Below the pieces are notes generated by a model. That model did not search any database. It was not told the origin of the DNA and saw only the letters and a program-made list of their open reading frames with translations. The translations under genes were made by a program, and so were the position numbers. Shown here one piece after another: positions 1-6,642 of a DNA stretch of 7,676 nt (its first letter is position 1; the number at the start of each line of letters is the position of its first letter). Source of the DNA: an uncultured Eubacteriales bacterium (GTDB lineage: Bacteria; Bacillota; Clostridia; Oscillospirales; CAG-272); NCBI GenBank assembly GCA_934446485.1, contig CAKSEM010000064.1, positions 1-7,676 of the forward strand, in the 5' to 3' direction.

Positions 1-61
1 TAACTGGATCTCACCCAAGGCTACTCTCGATAATTTTTTGCGCCTCGGTGTAACATATCAT
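1..61 (-). other. Possible start of a truncated minus-strand gene at the left edge
   Basis: An ATG at 61 on the minus strand is preceded by GTAGG seven bases upstream and opens a protein-like reading, MICYTEAQKIIESSLG, which then meets a TGA at 11-13. Another minus-strand frame stays open to the edge and would continue as LGEIQL. A single extra base, for example in the GGG run just before the stop or in the A6 run at 34-39, would join the two. I do not recognise the family. The alternative is a plus-strand gene whose last codons occupy 2-64 (ending ...LRLGVTYH, then TGA). Too little sequence is present to decide. Confidence 0.25.
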
Positions 62-106
62 TGACAAACCTACAGTTCGGTAAATAAATTCTCGTGCGTA
101 AAGAAT

Positions 107-150
107 GATAATCGCCCGCAATATCTGTTATACCGCAGGCGATCGTTTTC
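107..150 (-). terminator. Hairpin terminator after the nucleoside hydrolase gene
   Basis: Seven bases after the TAA stop, the minus-strand transcript can form a 14-bp stem: ATCGCCTGCGGTAT (143-130) pairs with ATATTGCGGGCGAT (124-111), closing a 5-base AACAG loop. Three of the pairs are G-U wobbles. Read from the plus strand these become A-C mismatches, so the hairpin is stable only in the minus-strand RNA. It is followed by a U-rich but interrupted stretch (TATCATTCTTT), so termination may be only moderately efficient. Confidence 0.65.
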
Positions 151-1065
151 TTATATTCTTCCGATGCAGGCAAATGTATCGTCAAAAGTTATCTCACGAT
201 TTATCGAATCCATATAGATTATCTTATGACGGGTCTTGTCAAAGGCATAGAACTTGTCATCTGTTATGACGGGGGCGGGTATTATCCTGAATTCAAACGC
301 ATAAGGTACAGTCAATACCGCGGGAGCCGCAACATCAAACAGAACTCTCCACCAACCGTTCACATAGAAAGGTTCATCTGCAAACTGATCGGGAAGCGTA
401 TCGCGGAAGAATACCGATGCCGCAGAATCTCCGGGGAGGTAGCGATTCAAATCGTCACGGACGATCTCAAGAACCATGGTTCCGTGATCGTATGCGGGCA
501 GAAGGACGAGCGGGATATCGAGCCCCAGAAGAAGCTGACCTGCGCTGTAATCCATCTCGAGGTTGCATTCACCATCAAGTCCCTCTTTGCGGTCGAAACA
601 GTTGCAGCCGAGCCATATCACACACATATTGTCTTTGATCGTCGGATCCATGAGGCATGCGGAAACAATATTCGTGCAGCAGCCTGTGGACAGCACATAC
701 ACGATCTCATCGGATTCGCGAACGGTCTTTATTATGTTCTGCGCAGCAGGGCTGTCCACCGGACCGTTGTTCTCATCAAACATTATAGGTCTCGTTGCGC
801 CGCGATAGTGCGGTATGTCCATTCGCCCGCACACCGTGAGTACTCGCTCGATCTCACGGTAGCTTGCTTCCATACCGGCAACATAATCTCCCGTCGCACC
901 CTTGCCGAAGGTCGCAGCATTGACAGACAGCAGATCGATCTTGTCAGAGCCGATACAGTGCGCCAGCGCATACTGGTCATCCATCTCAATTCCCATGTCG
1001 GCATCCAAAATCGCTTTTTTAACCCTGTCAGTGCGGATATCGTCAAGTATCTGTTCAATAGTCAT
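151..1065 (-). CDS. Nucleoside hydrolase family protein (inosine-uridine preferring type)
   Basis: This 304-residue protein belongs to the nucleoside hydrolase superfamily, Ca2+-dependent enzymes that cleave the N-glycosidic bond of ribonucleosides to free base and ribose. The N-terminal metal motif reads DADMGIEMDDQ (residues 21-31), giving D21, D23, D29 and D30. T131 in the STGCCTN segment and D244 in VLFDVAA match the other known calcium ligands, and N168 in ECNLEMD matches the ribose-binding Asn. The spacing DxD-x5-DD is two residues longer than the classical DxDPGxDD and matches a bacterial subgroup whose motif resembles DTDxxNEIDDQ. The His usually just before the C-terminal Asp is Phe (F243). 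No signal peptide is visible, so it is probably cytoplasmic. The ATG at 1065 is chosen over the in-frame TTG at 1083 because GGGAGGA lies nine bases before the ATG and overlaps the TTG. It has its own promoter. The fold is well supported; the true substrate is uncertain. Confidence 0.88.
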   Translation of the reverse strand: MTIEQILDDIRTDRVKKAILDADMGIEMDDQYALAHCIGSDKIDLLSVNAATFGKGATGDYVAGMEASYREIERVLTVCGRMDIPHYRGATRPIMFDENNGPVDSPAAQNIIKTVRESDEIVYVLSTGCCTNIVSACLMDPTIKDNMCVIWLGCNCFDRKEGLDGECNLEMDYSAGQLLLGLDIPLVLLPAYDHGTMVLEIVRDDLNRYLPGDSAASVFFRDTLPDQFADEPFYVNGWWRVLFDVAAPAVLTVPYAFEFRIIPAPVITDDKFYAFDKTRHKIIYMDSINREITFDDTFACIGRI

Positions 1066-1074
1066 TCGGTTGAT

Positions 1075-1081
1075 TCCTCCC
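1075..1081 (-). promoter_or_regulatory. Shine-Dalgarno site fixing the nucleoside hydrolase start
   Basis: GGGAGGA lies nine bases before the ATG at 1065. The upstream in-frame TTG (1083-1081) overlaps this site, so starting there would put the ribosome binding site inside the coding sequence. Confidence 0.85.
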
Positions 1082-1102
1082 AATTTTCCTTATGTGTCGA
1101 AG

Positions 1103-1116
1103 TCCGTTCAAACGGA
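1103..1116 (-). repeat. Palindrome in the 5' leader of the nucleoside hydrolase gene
   Basis: TCCGTT-2-AACGGA is a perfect 6-bp inverted repeat with a 2-base centre. It lies about 19 bases downstream of the -10 element and 37 bases before the start codon. Flanking AGTC and GACT extend the partial symmetry. It could be a repressor operator just after the transcription start or a small leader hairpin. No regulator gene is present to assign. Confidence 0.45.
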
Positions 1117-1134
1117 GACTGATCGATAGATTAT

Positions 1135-1163
1135 ATATTATCAGAAAAACGCCGCAAAGTCAA
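1135..1163 (-). promoter_or_regulatory. Sigma-A-type promoter of the nucleoside hydrolase gene
   Basis: On the minus strand, TTGACT (-35, 1163-1158) is followed by a 17-base spacer and TAATAT (-10, 1140-1135). TGA directly before the -10 gives an extended -10. The -35 matches consensus at five of six positions and the spacer is optimal. Transcription would begin near 1128, leaving a leader of about 63 bases. Confidence 0.72.
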
Positions 1164-1174
1164 CGGAAAGTTAT

Positions 1175-1204
1175 GTACGCAGCATAGTTTATCATCTGCG
1201 TTAC
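1175..1204 (-). terminator. Weak hairpin after the GH127 gene
   Basis: Downstream of the GH127 stop (1218-1220), ACGCAG pairs with CTGCGT around a 13-base loop, and two more pairs form past a bulged A. The sequence after it (ACATAACTTTCC) has only a short T run. It is a possible but weak terminator, placed just upstream of the next promoter. Confidence 0.35.
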
Positions 1205-1217
1205 GGTGCACACGGCA

Positions 1218-3040
1218 TCAATGTCCGCGAAGGAGCCACACCTGCATCTCACACTCCCCTCGATTGGCAAAGGCAAAGTACGGAATGAGCGTCAACGGTA
1301 TATCCTCGTAATCATTCGACACCGTGCTGTAAAGCTCATCCGTTTTCGGTGGGCGGTGTGAGCCTCGTTTTCAGCGAAGGGAGCAAAAACTCACTCTCAC
1401 ATACGGAAAACTCAGAATCTGTGTCCAGTACGATGCTTTTGACATCATCCCCGTTGTCGATACCTTCGGCGCAATAGACTACAGGCCCGCGCATAACGGC
1501 AACTCTCCCCGCATCCGCGTGCACACGGCGGTTTGCGGCAACTAATCTGACGCTCATATCAAATATAAGCTCTATCTCACACTCGCCGAATAGCTCGATA
1601 TATGCATATCCGTTTCTCATTTCATATTTGCGCTTTACGGAGAATTCGGCGCACCATCCGGGAATTCGAAACGCTATGTACTTTCTGTCCGCCTTGCATC
1701 TGACCTTCACCCTGCCATCGGTAGGATAGTCCGTCACTTGCGATATCTCAATCCCGTCAGCTGCGGCATCTGAACTCACATACTGATGGACATATACCGC
1801 ATCATTGTCGATGCCGTATATGTATCCTCCGAGCGACGCCACGAATCTGAGTATGTTCGGCGGGCAGCACGAGCAGTCGAAAATTTCGGAGCGTTGAGTT
1901 TTCGGATACCGCTCCTTCTGATTCGTTGACACATTGACACAGTTAAATTCGGGATCTGTTTCGAGCGGATTTTCATAGAAAAATGATGTCCCGTCCATAG
2001 ATACACCCGACAGCGCACCGTTGTAGATCGCCCTCTCCACGGCATCGGCATATCTTGAATCCGCACCGAACCTCAGCATACGCTGTGCAAACATAGCCAG
2101 CGCAATCGCAGCACAGGTCTCCGCATATGCCGTCCTGTTCGGAAGATCATAGTCCACCGTAAAGGCCTCACCTATGCGCGTCGAGCCGACACCGCCCGTT
2201 ATGTACATCCGTTTATTCACTATATTGTCAAAGTATCTCTCGCAGGCACGCCTCAGCCCATCGTCGCCGTACTCCGCTGCAACATCTACGGCACCGCACA
2301 GAAGATAGAGTGCTCGCACACAGTGCCCTTCGGCACTTGTGCGATCGCGGATCGGCATCTCATCCTGATTGCTGAGCTCATTAGCCCATTCAAGATAATA
2401 CACATCATTTTCCGGATGCTTTCCGTGCTCATCTATAAAGTATTTCGCAAGAGACGCATATCTGCGCTCCCCGGTTGCCTTATAAAGGCGCATCAGCGCA
2501 AGCTCGATCTCCGGGTGTCCGGGAGTCGAAAAGCCCGCAAGTCCCTCATTTCTGAATACACGCTCAATATAATCCGCATACTTGCACATGGCTTTTAGAA
2601 ACCTGTCCTTCCCTGTTGCCTCAAAGTATGCAACGGCAGCCTCAAACAGATGACCTGCACAGTATAGTTCATGACATCCGCGGTTGCAGAACCTCTCATT
2701 CTGCTCAGTTACAAGATAATGGCTGTTAAAATACCCATCGTCATCGCTGTTCTCTATGATGTCATCTATCGCCGATTCGATCTCTGCGCGAATCTCATCG
2801 TCATTTGAAAACTTCAGGATATACGACGCACCTTCAAGCCACTTGGCAACATCGGAATCCCAGAATATGTGCGGCATATCCGGATCTCCGTTCTTCCATC
2901 TGCACTTCAGAGCTTCAAATCTGTGCGCTGCAGAAAAACGCTCATAGACTGCCGGCAGTGTTGCCGTACGGTTGGATCATCTGTCTTGTGCCTATGTACC
3001 CATTTCCGATCCTGACGTCTGAATAAGCGATACTTTTCAT
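1218..3040 (-). pseudogene. GH127-type beta-L-arabinofuranosidase gene broken by two single-base frameshifts
   Basis: The full gene starts at ATG 3040 (AGGGGAG nine bases upstream) and reads MKSIAYSDVRIGNGY... for 23 codons, ending in QMIQ. One extra base near 2970-2971 then shifts the frame. The family N-terminus continues in the next frame as RTATLPAVYERF and runs into the 513-residue main segment. Near 1336-1347 a second extra base creates a premature TGA. Past it, another frame gives 40 residues including LTLIPYFAFANRGECEMQVW, which matches the usual GH127 C-terminal end, and stops at 1218-1220. Removing one base at each site gives exactly 606 residues, a normal length (the characterised Bifidobacterium longum HypBA1 has 658). 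GH127 enzymes release L-arabinose from beta-L-arabinofuranosides such as those on hydroxyproline-rich plant glycoproteins. There is no signal peptide. The lesions are either recent real mutations or sequencing errors; the intact body of the gene argues that any decay is very recent. Confidence 0.85.
1336..2877 (-). CDS. Main open segment of the GH127 beta-L-arabinofuranosidase (catalytic body)
   Basis: This is the longest uninterrupted part of the broken gene, 513 residues from an internal ATG. It begins MPHIFWDSDVAKWLEGASY, a conserved GH127 block normally about 55 residues into the protein. Residues that match the HypBA1 catalytic centre are all present: E237 in GEAFTVDYDLPN (acid/base), E253 and C255 in AYAETC (zinc ligands), and C335, C337 and C338 in DCSCCPPN (C337 as nucleophile, C338 as zinc ligand). 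The first part (about 1-350) is the helical barrel and the rest is beta-sandwich with GPVVYCAEG. GGAG lies eight bases before the internal ATG, so some initiation here is conceivable. A product lacking both ends would probably fold poorly, because the missing C-terminal strand block belongs to the beta-sandwich. Confidence 0.7.
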   Translation of the reverse strand: MPHIFWDSDVAKWLEGASYILKFSNDDEIRAEIESAIDDIIENSDDDGYFNSHYLVTEQNERFCNRGCHELYCAGHLFEAAVAYFEATGKDRFLKAMCKYADYIERVFRNEGLAGFSTPGHPEIELALMRLYKATGERRYASLAKYFIDEHGKHPENDVYYLEWANELSNQDEMPIRDRTSAEGHCVRALYLLCGAVDVAAEYGDDGLRRACERYFDNIVNKRMYITGGVGSTRIGEAFTVDYDLPNRTAYAETCAAIALAMFAQRMLRFGADSRYADAVERAIYNGALSGVSMDGTSFFYENPLETDPEFNCVNVSTNQKERYPKTQRSEIFDCSCCPPNILRFVASLGGYIYGIDNDAVYVHQYVSSDAAADGIEISQVTDYPTDGRVKVRCKADRKYIAFRIPGWCAEFSVKRKYEMRNGYAYIELFGECEIELIFDMSVRLVAANRRVHADAGRVAVMRGPVVYCAEGIDNGDDVKSIVLDTDSEFSVCESEFLLPSLKTRLTPPTENG

Positions 3041-3306
3041 ATCGATAAACTCCCCTATTCCGAATTCCTGTTACATAACGATCATATAGCCATGTAAGGT
3101 CGCAGAATCCCCGTCTGTGAGAGGTAACGCGGCAATCGGGAACGTGTTTCGTCTGATCGCCACACTCTGCCGGCGCTGTATCAAGCTCTCCGCTCGAAGG
3201 CGGGTATCCGCGGAAACGAACTGTTTATAGTATCCTTGTCATGCCGTGATATACCGTGCCGAACCGCCGCAGGCATGAATTGCAGCACGGCTCACACCGA
3301 AATGCG
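3041..3306. other. Intergenic region between mtaB and the GH127 gene
   Basis: I see no supportable gene in these 266 bases. They hold the AGGGGAG ribosome binding site of the GH127 gene (3050-3056), an inverted repeat at 3071-3097, and a CCGTGC/GCACGG hairpin at 3254-3290 just after the mtaB stop. That hairpin lacks a U tract, so it is a poor intrinsic terminator. No convincing -35/-10 pair is visible; TATGAT and TACTAT occur without good -35 partners. Read-through from mtaB is possible. Confidence 0.6.
3071..3097. repeat. Inverted repeat upstream of the GH127 gene
   Basis: TTACAT (3071-3076) and ATGTAA (3092-3097) are perfect 6-base inverted half-sites separated by 15 bases (21 bases centre to centre, about two helical turns). 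They lie 31-57 bases before the GH127 start codon. This spacing suits a dimeric regulator, but the match is short and could be chance. Confidence 0.35.
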
Positions 3307-4617
3307 TCAAGCCTCATACCCCCGACAGCTCTCACCGTCGTGCCCCGTGAGACATACCTGCGCTATCTCACCCACCTTGCTGCCGCACACATCAAATTTA
3401 ACCTCAACGTAGTGCTCGCTGTGGCCAAGTGCTATGCCGTCCGATACAGTCTCGATCAATACGCGTATCGGTTCTTCCGTATGAGACCCGACATATGTAT
3501 CAAGCATCTCACGCTTGATCTCCGACTGCACATCCGAAAGATATTTCAGACGGTCGCGCTTGATCTGCTGCGGAACCTGATCCGCCATCTGCGCAGCTTC
3601 TGTTCCGTCACGCTTGGAGTACGGAAAGATATGCAAGTGCAGAAAACGCTCTCTCCGCACGAAATTGACAGTCTCAGCAAACTCAAATTCGCTCTCGCCC
3701 GGAAATCCGGTTATAACATCCGCGCTGAAGGTCGCATCCGGCATGGCAGCTCGCACACGCGCCATACCGTCGGACAGCATTTCGGCACTGTATCTGCGCC
3801 TCATTCGATTTAAGACAGACGTCGAACCACTCTGGACCGACAGATGAAAGTGCGGCAAAAGCGGGCTGATGTGTGAGATCCTCTCAACGAACCTGTCATT
3901 CATCACGGTCGGCTCAAGAGATGCAAGTCCTATTCTTTCAAAGCCGAGATCGGCAAGTGATTCTATTACCTTGGCAAGCGACTCTCCGAAGTATTCGTCC
4001 CGCCTGTCAAAATCCGATCCGTACGCCGCAGTTTCTATCCCGGTCAGTATCACCTCGCGGCAGCCGCCGCGATGGAGAGCCTGCCCCTCTGTGATTATAT
4101 CGGACAGCGCTTTTGAGTGTACATGTCCGCGCGCGCGCGGTATAATACAATAGGAACAGCGGTTGTTGCAGCCGTCTTCAATCTTAATATACGAGCGGGT
4201 TCTCTGCGGAGTACACAGAATCATCTCCCCGCCGGCTTCCGGCAGTTCGGATATATCCTCACCGTTCAGCAGACACATCACCGCATCGGGAACGAGAGAT
4301 TTTCGTCTGTTGCCTATAACACAGGTTACACCCTGGATCTTATTCACCGCATCCGATCCGGTCTCAGCATAGCATCCGGTTACAACGATGGGAGCCCCGG
4401 GGCTCACTGCCGCGGCACGGCGGATCATCTGGCGTGACTTGCGGTCACTCTCTCCCGTAACAGTGCATGTGTTTATGACTGTAATATCCGCCGTAGTACC
4501 GAACGGCACCACAGTCACACCGCGGGCGCGCAGCTTTTCAGATATCACATCGGTTTCATACTGATTTACGCGGCAGCCGAGCGTGACGAGTGCCGCAGTT
4601 CTTATATACTCTGCCAA
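3307..4617 (-). CDS. mtaB: tRNA (N6-threonylcarbamoyladenosine(37)-C2)-methylthiotransferase MtaB
   Basis: MtaB converts t6A at position 37 of tRNAs that read ANN codons to ms2t6A, using radical S-adenosylmethionine chemistry and two [4Fe-4S] clusters. The 436-residue protein has the three expected parts. The N-terminal methylthiotransferase domain has cluster cysteines C15 (TLGCRVNQYE), C51 (NTCTVTGESD) and C82 (TGCYAE). The radical SAM domain has C150, C154 and C157 (DGCNNRCSYCIIPRARG) and later HLSVQSGSTSVLNRMRRRY and GFPGE. A C-terminal TRAM domain runs from about 375. TLGCRVNQYET and the RMRRRY segment favour MtaB (B. subtilis YqeV type) over MiaB or RimO. The start is TTG at 4617, with TGAGG eight bases upstream; no suitable ATG lies near, and starting here puts the first Cys at the usual distance. 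It has its own promoter. Length and motifs are intact. Confidence 0.95.
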   Translation of the reverse strand: MAEYIRTAALVTLGCRVNQYETDVISEKLRARGVTVVPFGTTADITVINTCTVTGESDRKSRQMIRRAAAVSPGAPIVVTGCYAETGSDAVNKIQGVTCVIGNRRKSLVPDAVMCLLNGEDISELPEAGGEMILCTPQRTRSYIKIEDGCNNRCSYCIIPRARGHVHSKALSDIITEGQALHRGGCREVILTGIETAAYGSDFDRRDEYFGESLAKVIESLADLGFERIGLASLEPTVMNDRFVERISHISPLLPHFHLSVQSGSTSVLNRMRRRYSAEMLSDGMARVRAAMPDATFSADVITGFPGESEFEFAETVNFVRRERFLHLHIFPYSKRDGTEAAQMADQVPQQIKRDRLKYLSDVQSEIKREMLDTYVGSHTEEPIRVLIETVSDGIALGHSEHYVEVKFDVCGSKVGEIAQVCLTGHDGESCRGYEA

Positions 4618-4647
4618 AATTCCTACCTCAATGCTTTATTCCACATT

Positions 4648-4676
4648 ATTGTACCATCAGCTCATCAAAAAGTAAA
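4648..4676 (-). promoter_or_regulatory. Extended -10 promoter of mtaB
   Basis: Minus-strand TTTACT (-35, 4676-4671), a 17-base spacer, then TACAAT (-10, 4653-4648) preceded by TGG, which makes an extended -10 (TGnTACAAT). Transcription would start near 4641, about 24 bases before the TTG start. The TGAGG ribosome binding site is at 4626-4630. The promoter begins only 11 bases past the upstream terminator's T run. Confidence 0.66.
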
Positions 4677-4687
4677 TATACGGCGGC

Positions 4688-4727
4688 AAAAAAACGCGGC
4701 GGAAGCTCTGTAATAAGGCTCCGCCGC
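4688..4727 (-). terminator. Intrinsic terminator of the ABC exporter operon
   Basis: Ten bases after the TAA stop of the exporter gene, minus-strand GCGGCGGA (4727-4720) pairs perfectly with TCCGCCGC (4703-4696). A few more pairs form past a bulge, and the apical loop contains TTATTACAGA. After one G comes an unbroken run of seven T (4694-4688). This is a textbook rho-independent terminator for the leftward operon. Confidence 0.93.
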
Positions 4728-4737
4728 ATCCGATCGG

Positions 4738-6642
4738 TTATTCAAGCTCGAACGCTCCGGTATATAGACTGTAATACTGTCCTCGTTTGGCAATCAGTTC
4801 ATCGTGGCTGCCGCGCTCTATGATCTGCCCGTGATCGAGTACGATTATCACGTCAGAGTTTTTAACGGTCGACAGCCTGTGTGCAATAACGAACACCGTG
4901 CGGCCGCGCATCAGGGCATCCATTCCGCGCTGCACTATCGCCTCGGTACGTGTATCTATCGAAGAGGTCGCCTCGTCAAGTATCATGACCGGCGGATCTG
5001 CCACAGCTGCACGCGCTATCGACAGCAGCTGACGCTGCCCCTGCGAAAGGTTCGCACCGTTTTCGGTAAGCATGGTCGAATATCCCTCGGGAAGGCGTGA
5101 TATAAAGTCATCCGCGCCTGCAAGGTGTGATGCCGCATAGCACTCCTCATCGGTCGCATCGAGCTTTCCGTAACGGATATTCTCCATAACCGTACCCGTA
5201 AACAGATTCGTATCCTGCAAGACTATACCGAGTGCATGACGCAGATCGCTCTTCCGTATCTTGTTTACATTTATTCCGTCATATCGGATCTTGCCGTCAG
5301 CTATATCGTAAAAACGGTTCAGAAGATTCGTGACCGTTGTCTTGCCGGCTCCCGTCGCACCGACAAATGCAACCTTCTGACCGGGCTTTGCGTAAAGAGA
5401 CACATCGGACAGAACACGCTTTCCCTCGACGTACTCAAAGTCCACGTGATCGAGCACTACATCCCCCATCAGCGGAGTGTATGTCACGCTTCCGTCGGAA
5501 TGCGGATGGCACCATGCCCACGTGTCCGTACGCTCGTCGCACTTTGTGACGACACCGTTCTCGCACCTTGCATTCACAAGTGTCACGTAACCGTCGTCCT
5601 CCTCAGGCTCCTCGTCGAGCAGACCGAAAATACGCTCGGCACCCGCAATACCCATAACCACCGAGTTTATCTGATGCGACACCTGGCTGATGTTTCCCGC
5701 GAACTGCTTCGTCATATTTAGGAAAGGCACAACGATGCTGATGCCGATCGGCATACCCGACAGTGAAACATTCGGTATCCCCGTTACTATGAAGAGGCCT
5801 CCGGCAATTGCAACTATAACGTAAAGTATGTTGCCGATGTTATTGAGTATCGGTCCCAGGATATTAGCGTATATATTTGCCTTCTCCGATTCGGCGCAGA
5901 GGCGGTCGTTTATCCTGTCGAACGCCGCTTCGCTTGCCTCTTCATGGCAAAACACCTTTATGACCTTCTGCCCGTTCATCATCTCCTCGGCAAAGCCCTC
6001 AGTCTCTCCGATGGCACGCTGCTGCCTGACGAAATATTTCGCCGAGCCGCCGCCGACACGCTTAGTCACAACGAACATAACGGCAACTCCCGCGAGCACG
6101 ACGAGCGTCATCCAAACGCAGAAGTATATCATGATTCCGAAAACCGTCAGAACCGTGATAAGCGACATCAGAAGCTGAGGCATGCTCTGTGATATCAGCT
6201 GGCGAAGCGTATCGATGTCGTTGGTATAAATACTCATCACGTCGCCGTGATTGTGAGTATCAAAGAATTTGACCGGCAAGGTCTCCATCCGGTCGAACAT
6301 CTTGACTCTCAGTTTTTTGAGCGTCCCCTGCGTAATCGTCGCCATAATCTGATTGAAGGCGACGGATGCCGCAAGAGAGGCAACATACAGCACAACGAGG
6401 ATAAGAACCAGGCGGAATATCGCCCCCGACACGTCCCCCCAAGCGCTTCCGCCTTCTACGCAGTCCTCGATAACGGCTATGACCTTCTGCATGAACAGGG
6501 ACGGCACGGCGCCGACGGCGGCACTGAAAATTATACAGAAGAGCGCCAGAGGAACGAGCACCGGATAAAACGAACAGATCGTACCTATAAGACGTCCGAC
6601 CGTGCCGCGGCGCGCTCTCTTCTTCTCAGTCTTCAAGATCAT
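4738..6642 (-). CDS. Heterodimeric ABC exporter, subunit with the canonical ATPase site
   Basis: This 634-residue half-transporter fuses a membrane domain (about 1-330, around six hydrophobic segments, the first near 28-50 and 75-97) to a nucleotide-binding domain (about 385-634). Walker A is GATGAGKTT (428-436, K434), the Q-loop Gln is Q476 (VLQDTN), the signature is LSQGQ (532-536), Walker B ends in D556-E557 (MILDEATSS) and the switch His is H588 (IAHRLST). The catalytic Glu and His are present, so it supplies the active Walker motifs. A linker of about 50 residues between the domains carries WAWCHPH and three Cys. The family includes LmrCD, EfrCD and BmrCD multidrug exporters, but the substrate cannot be read here. 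I chose ATG 6642 over the adjacent GTG 6645 because AAGG lies six bases before the ATG. The start overlaps the upstream gene by 17 bases, implying translational coupling. Confidence 0.93.
   Translation of the reverse strand: MILKTEKKRARRGTVGRLIGTICSFYPVLVPLALFCIIFSAAVGAVPSLFMQKVIAVIEDCVEGGSAWGDVSGAIFRLVLILVVLYVASLAASVAFNQIMATITQGTLKKLRVKMFDRMETLPVKFFDTHNHGDVMSIYTNDIDTLRQLISQSMPQLLMSLITVLTVFGIMIYFCVWMTLVVLAGVAVMFVVTKRVGGGSAKYFVRQQRAIGETEGFAEEMMNGQKVIKVFCHEEASEAAFDRINDRLCAESEKANIYANILGPILNNIGNILYVIVAIAGGLFIVTGIPNVSLSGMPIGISIVVPFLNMTKQFAGNISQVSHQINSVVMGIAGAERIFGLLDEEPEEDDGYVTLVNARCENGVVTKCDERTDTWAWCHPHSDGSVTYTPLMGDVVLDHVDFEYVEGKRVLSDVSLYAKPGQKVAFVGATGAGKTTVTNLLNRFYDIADGKIRYDGINVNKIRKSDLRHALGIVLQDTNLFTGTVMENIRYGKLDATDEECYAASHLAGADDFISRLPEGYSTMLTENGANLSQGQRQLLSIARAAVADPPVMILDEATSSIDTRTEAIVQRGMDALMRGRTVFVIAHRLSTVKNSDVIIVLDHGQIIERGSHDELIAKRGQYYSLYTGAFELE

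Noticed and set aside
226..1122. Long plus-strand open frame (298 codons) opposite the nucleoside hydrolase
   Set aside because: It is antisense to a gene with clear family motifs, has no recognisable domain of its own, and is explained by codon bias on the coding strand.
2960..2985. Programmed ribosomal frameshifting in the GH127 gene
   Set aside because: There is no slippery heptamer or stimulatory structure at either site, two separate shifts would be needed, and the family is not known to use recoding.
3067..3240. Minus-strand open stretch of about 55 codons in the mtaB-GH127 gap
   Set aside because: It follows a stop, has only TTG or GTG starts without good ribosome binding sites, shows no recognisable family, and its length is expected by chance.
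3253..3291. Hairpin after mtaB as an intrinsic terminator
   Set aside because: The 6-bp stem has a long loop and no following T run; it is noted only as part of the intergenic region.
3256..3813. Plus-strand open frame (185 codons) opposite mtaB
   Set aside because: It overlaps the conserved MtaB C-terminal half in antisense and its translation shows no protein-family features.
5236..5721. Plus-strand open frame (161 codons) opposite the exporter gene
   Set aside because: Antisense to the ATPase domain; no ribosome binding site or domain seen.
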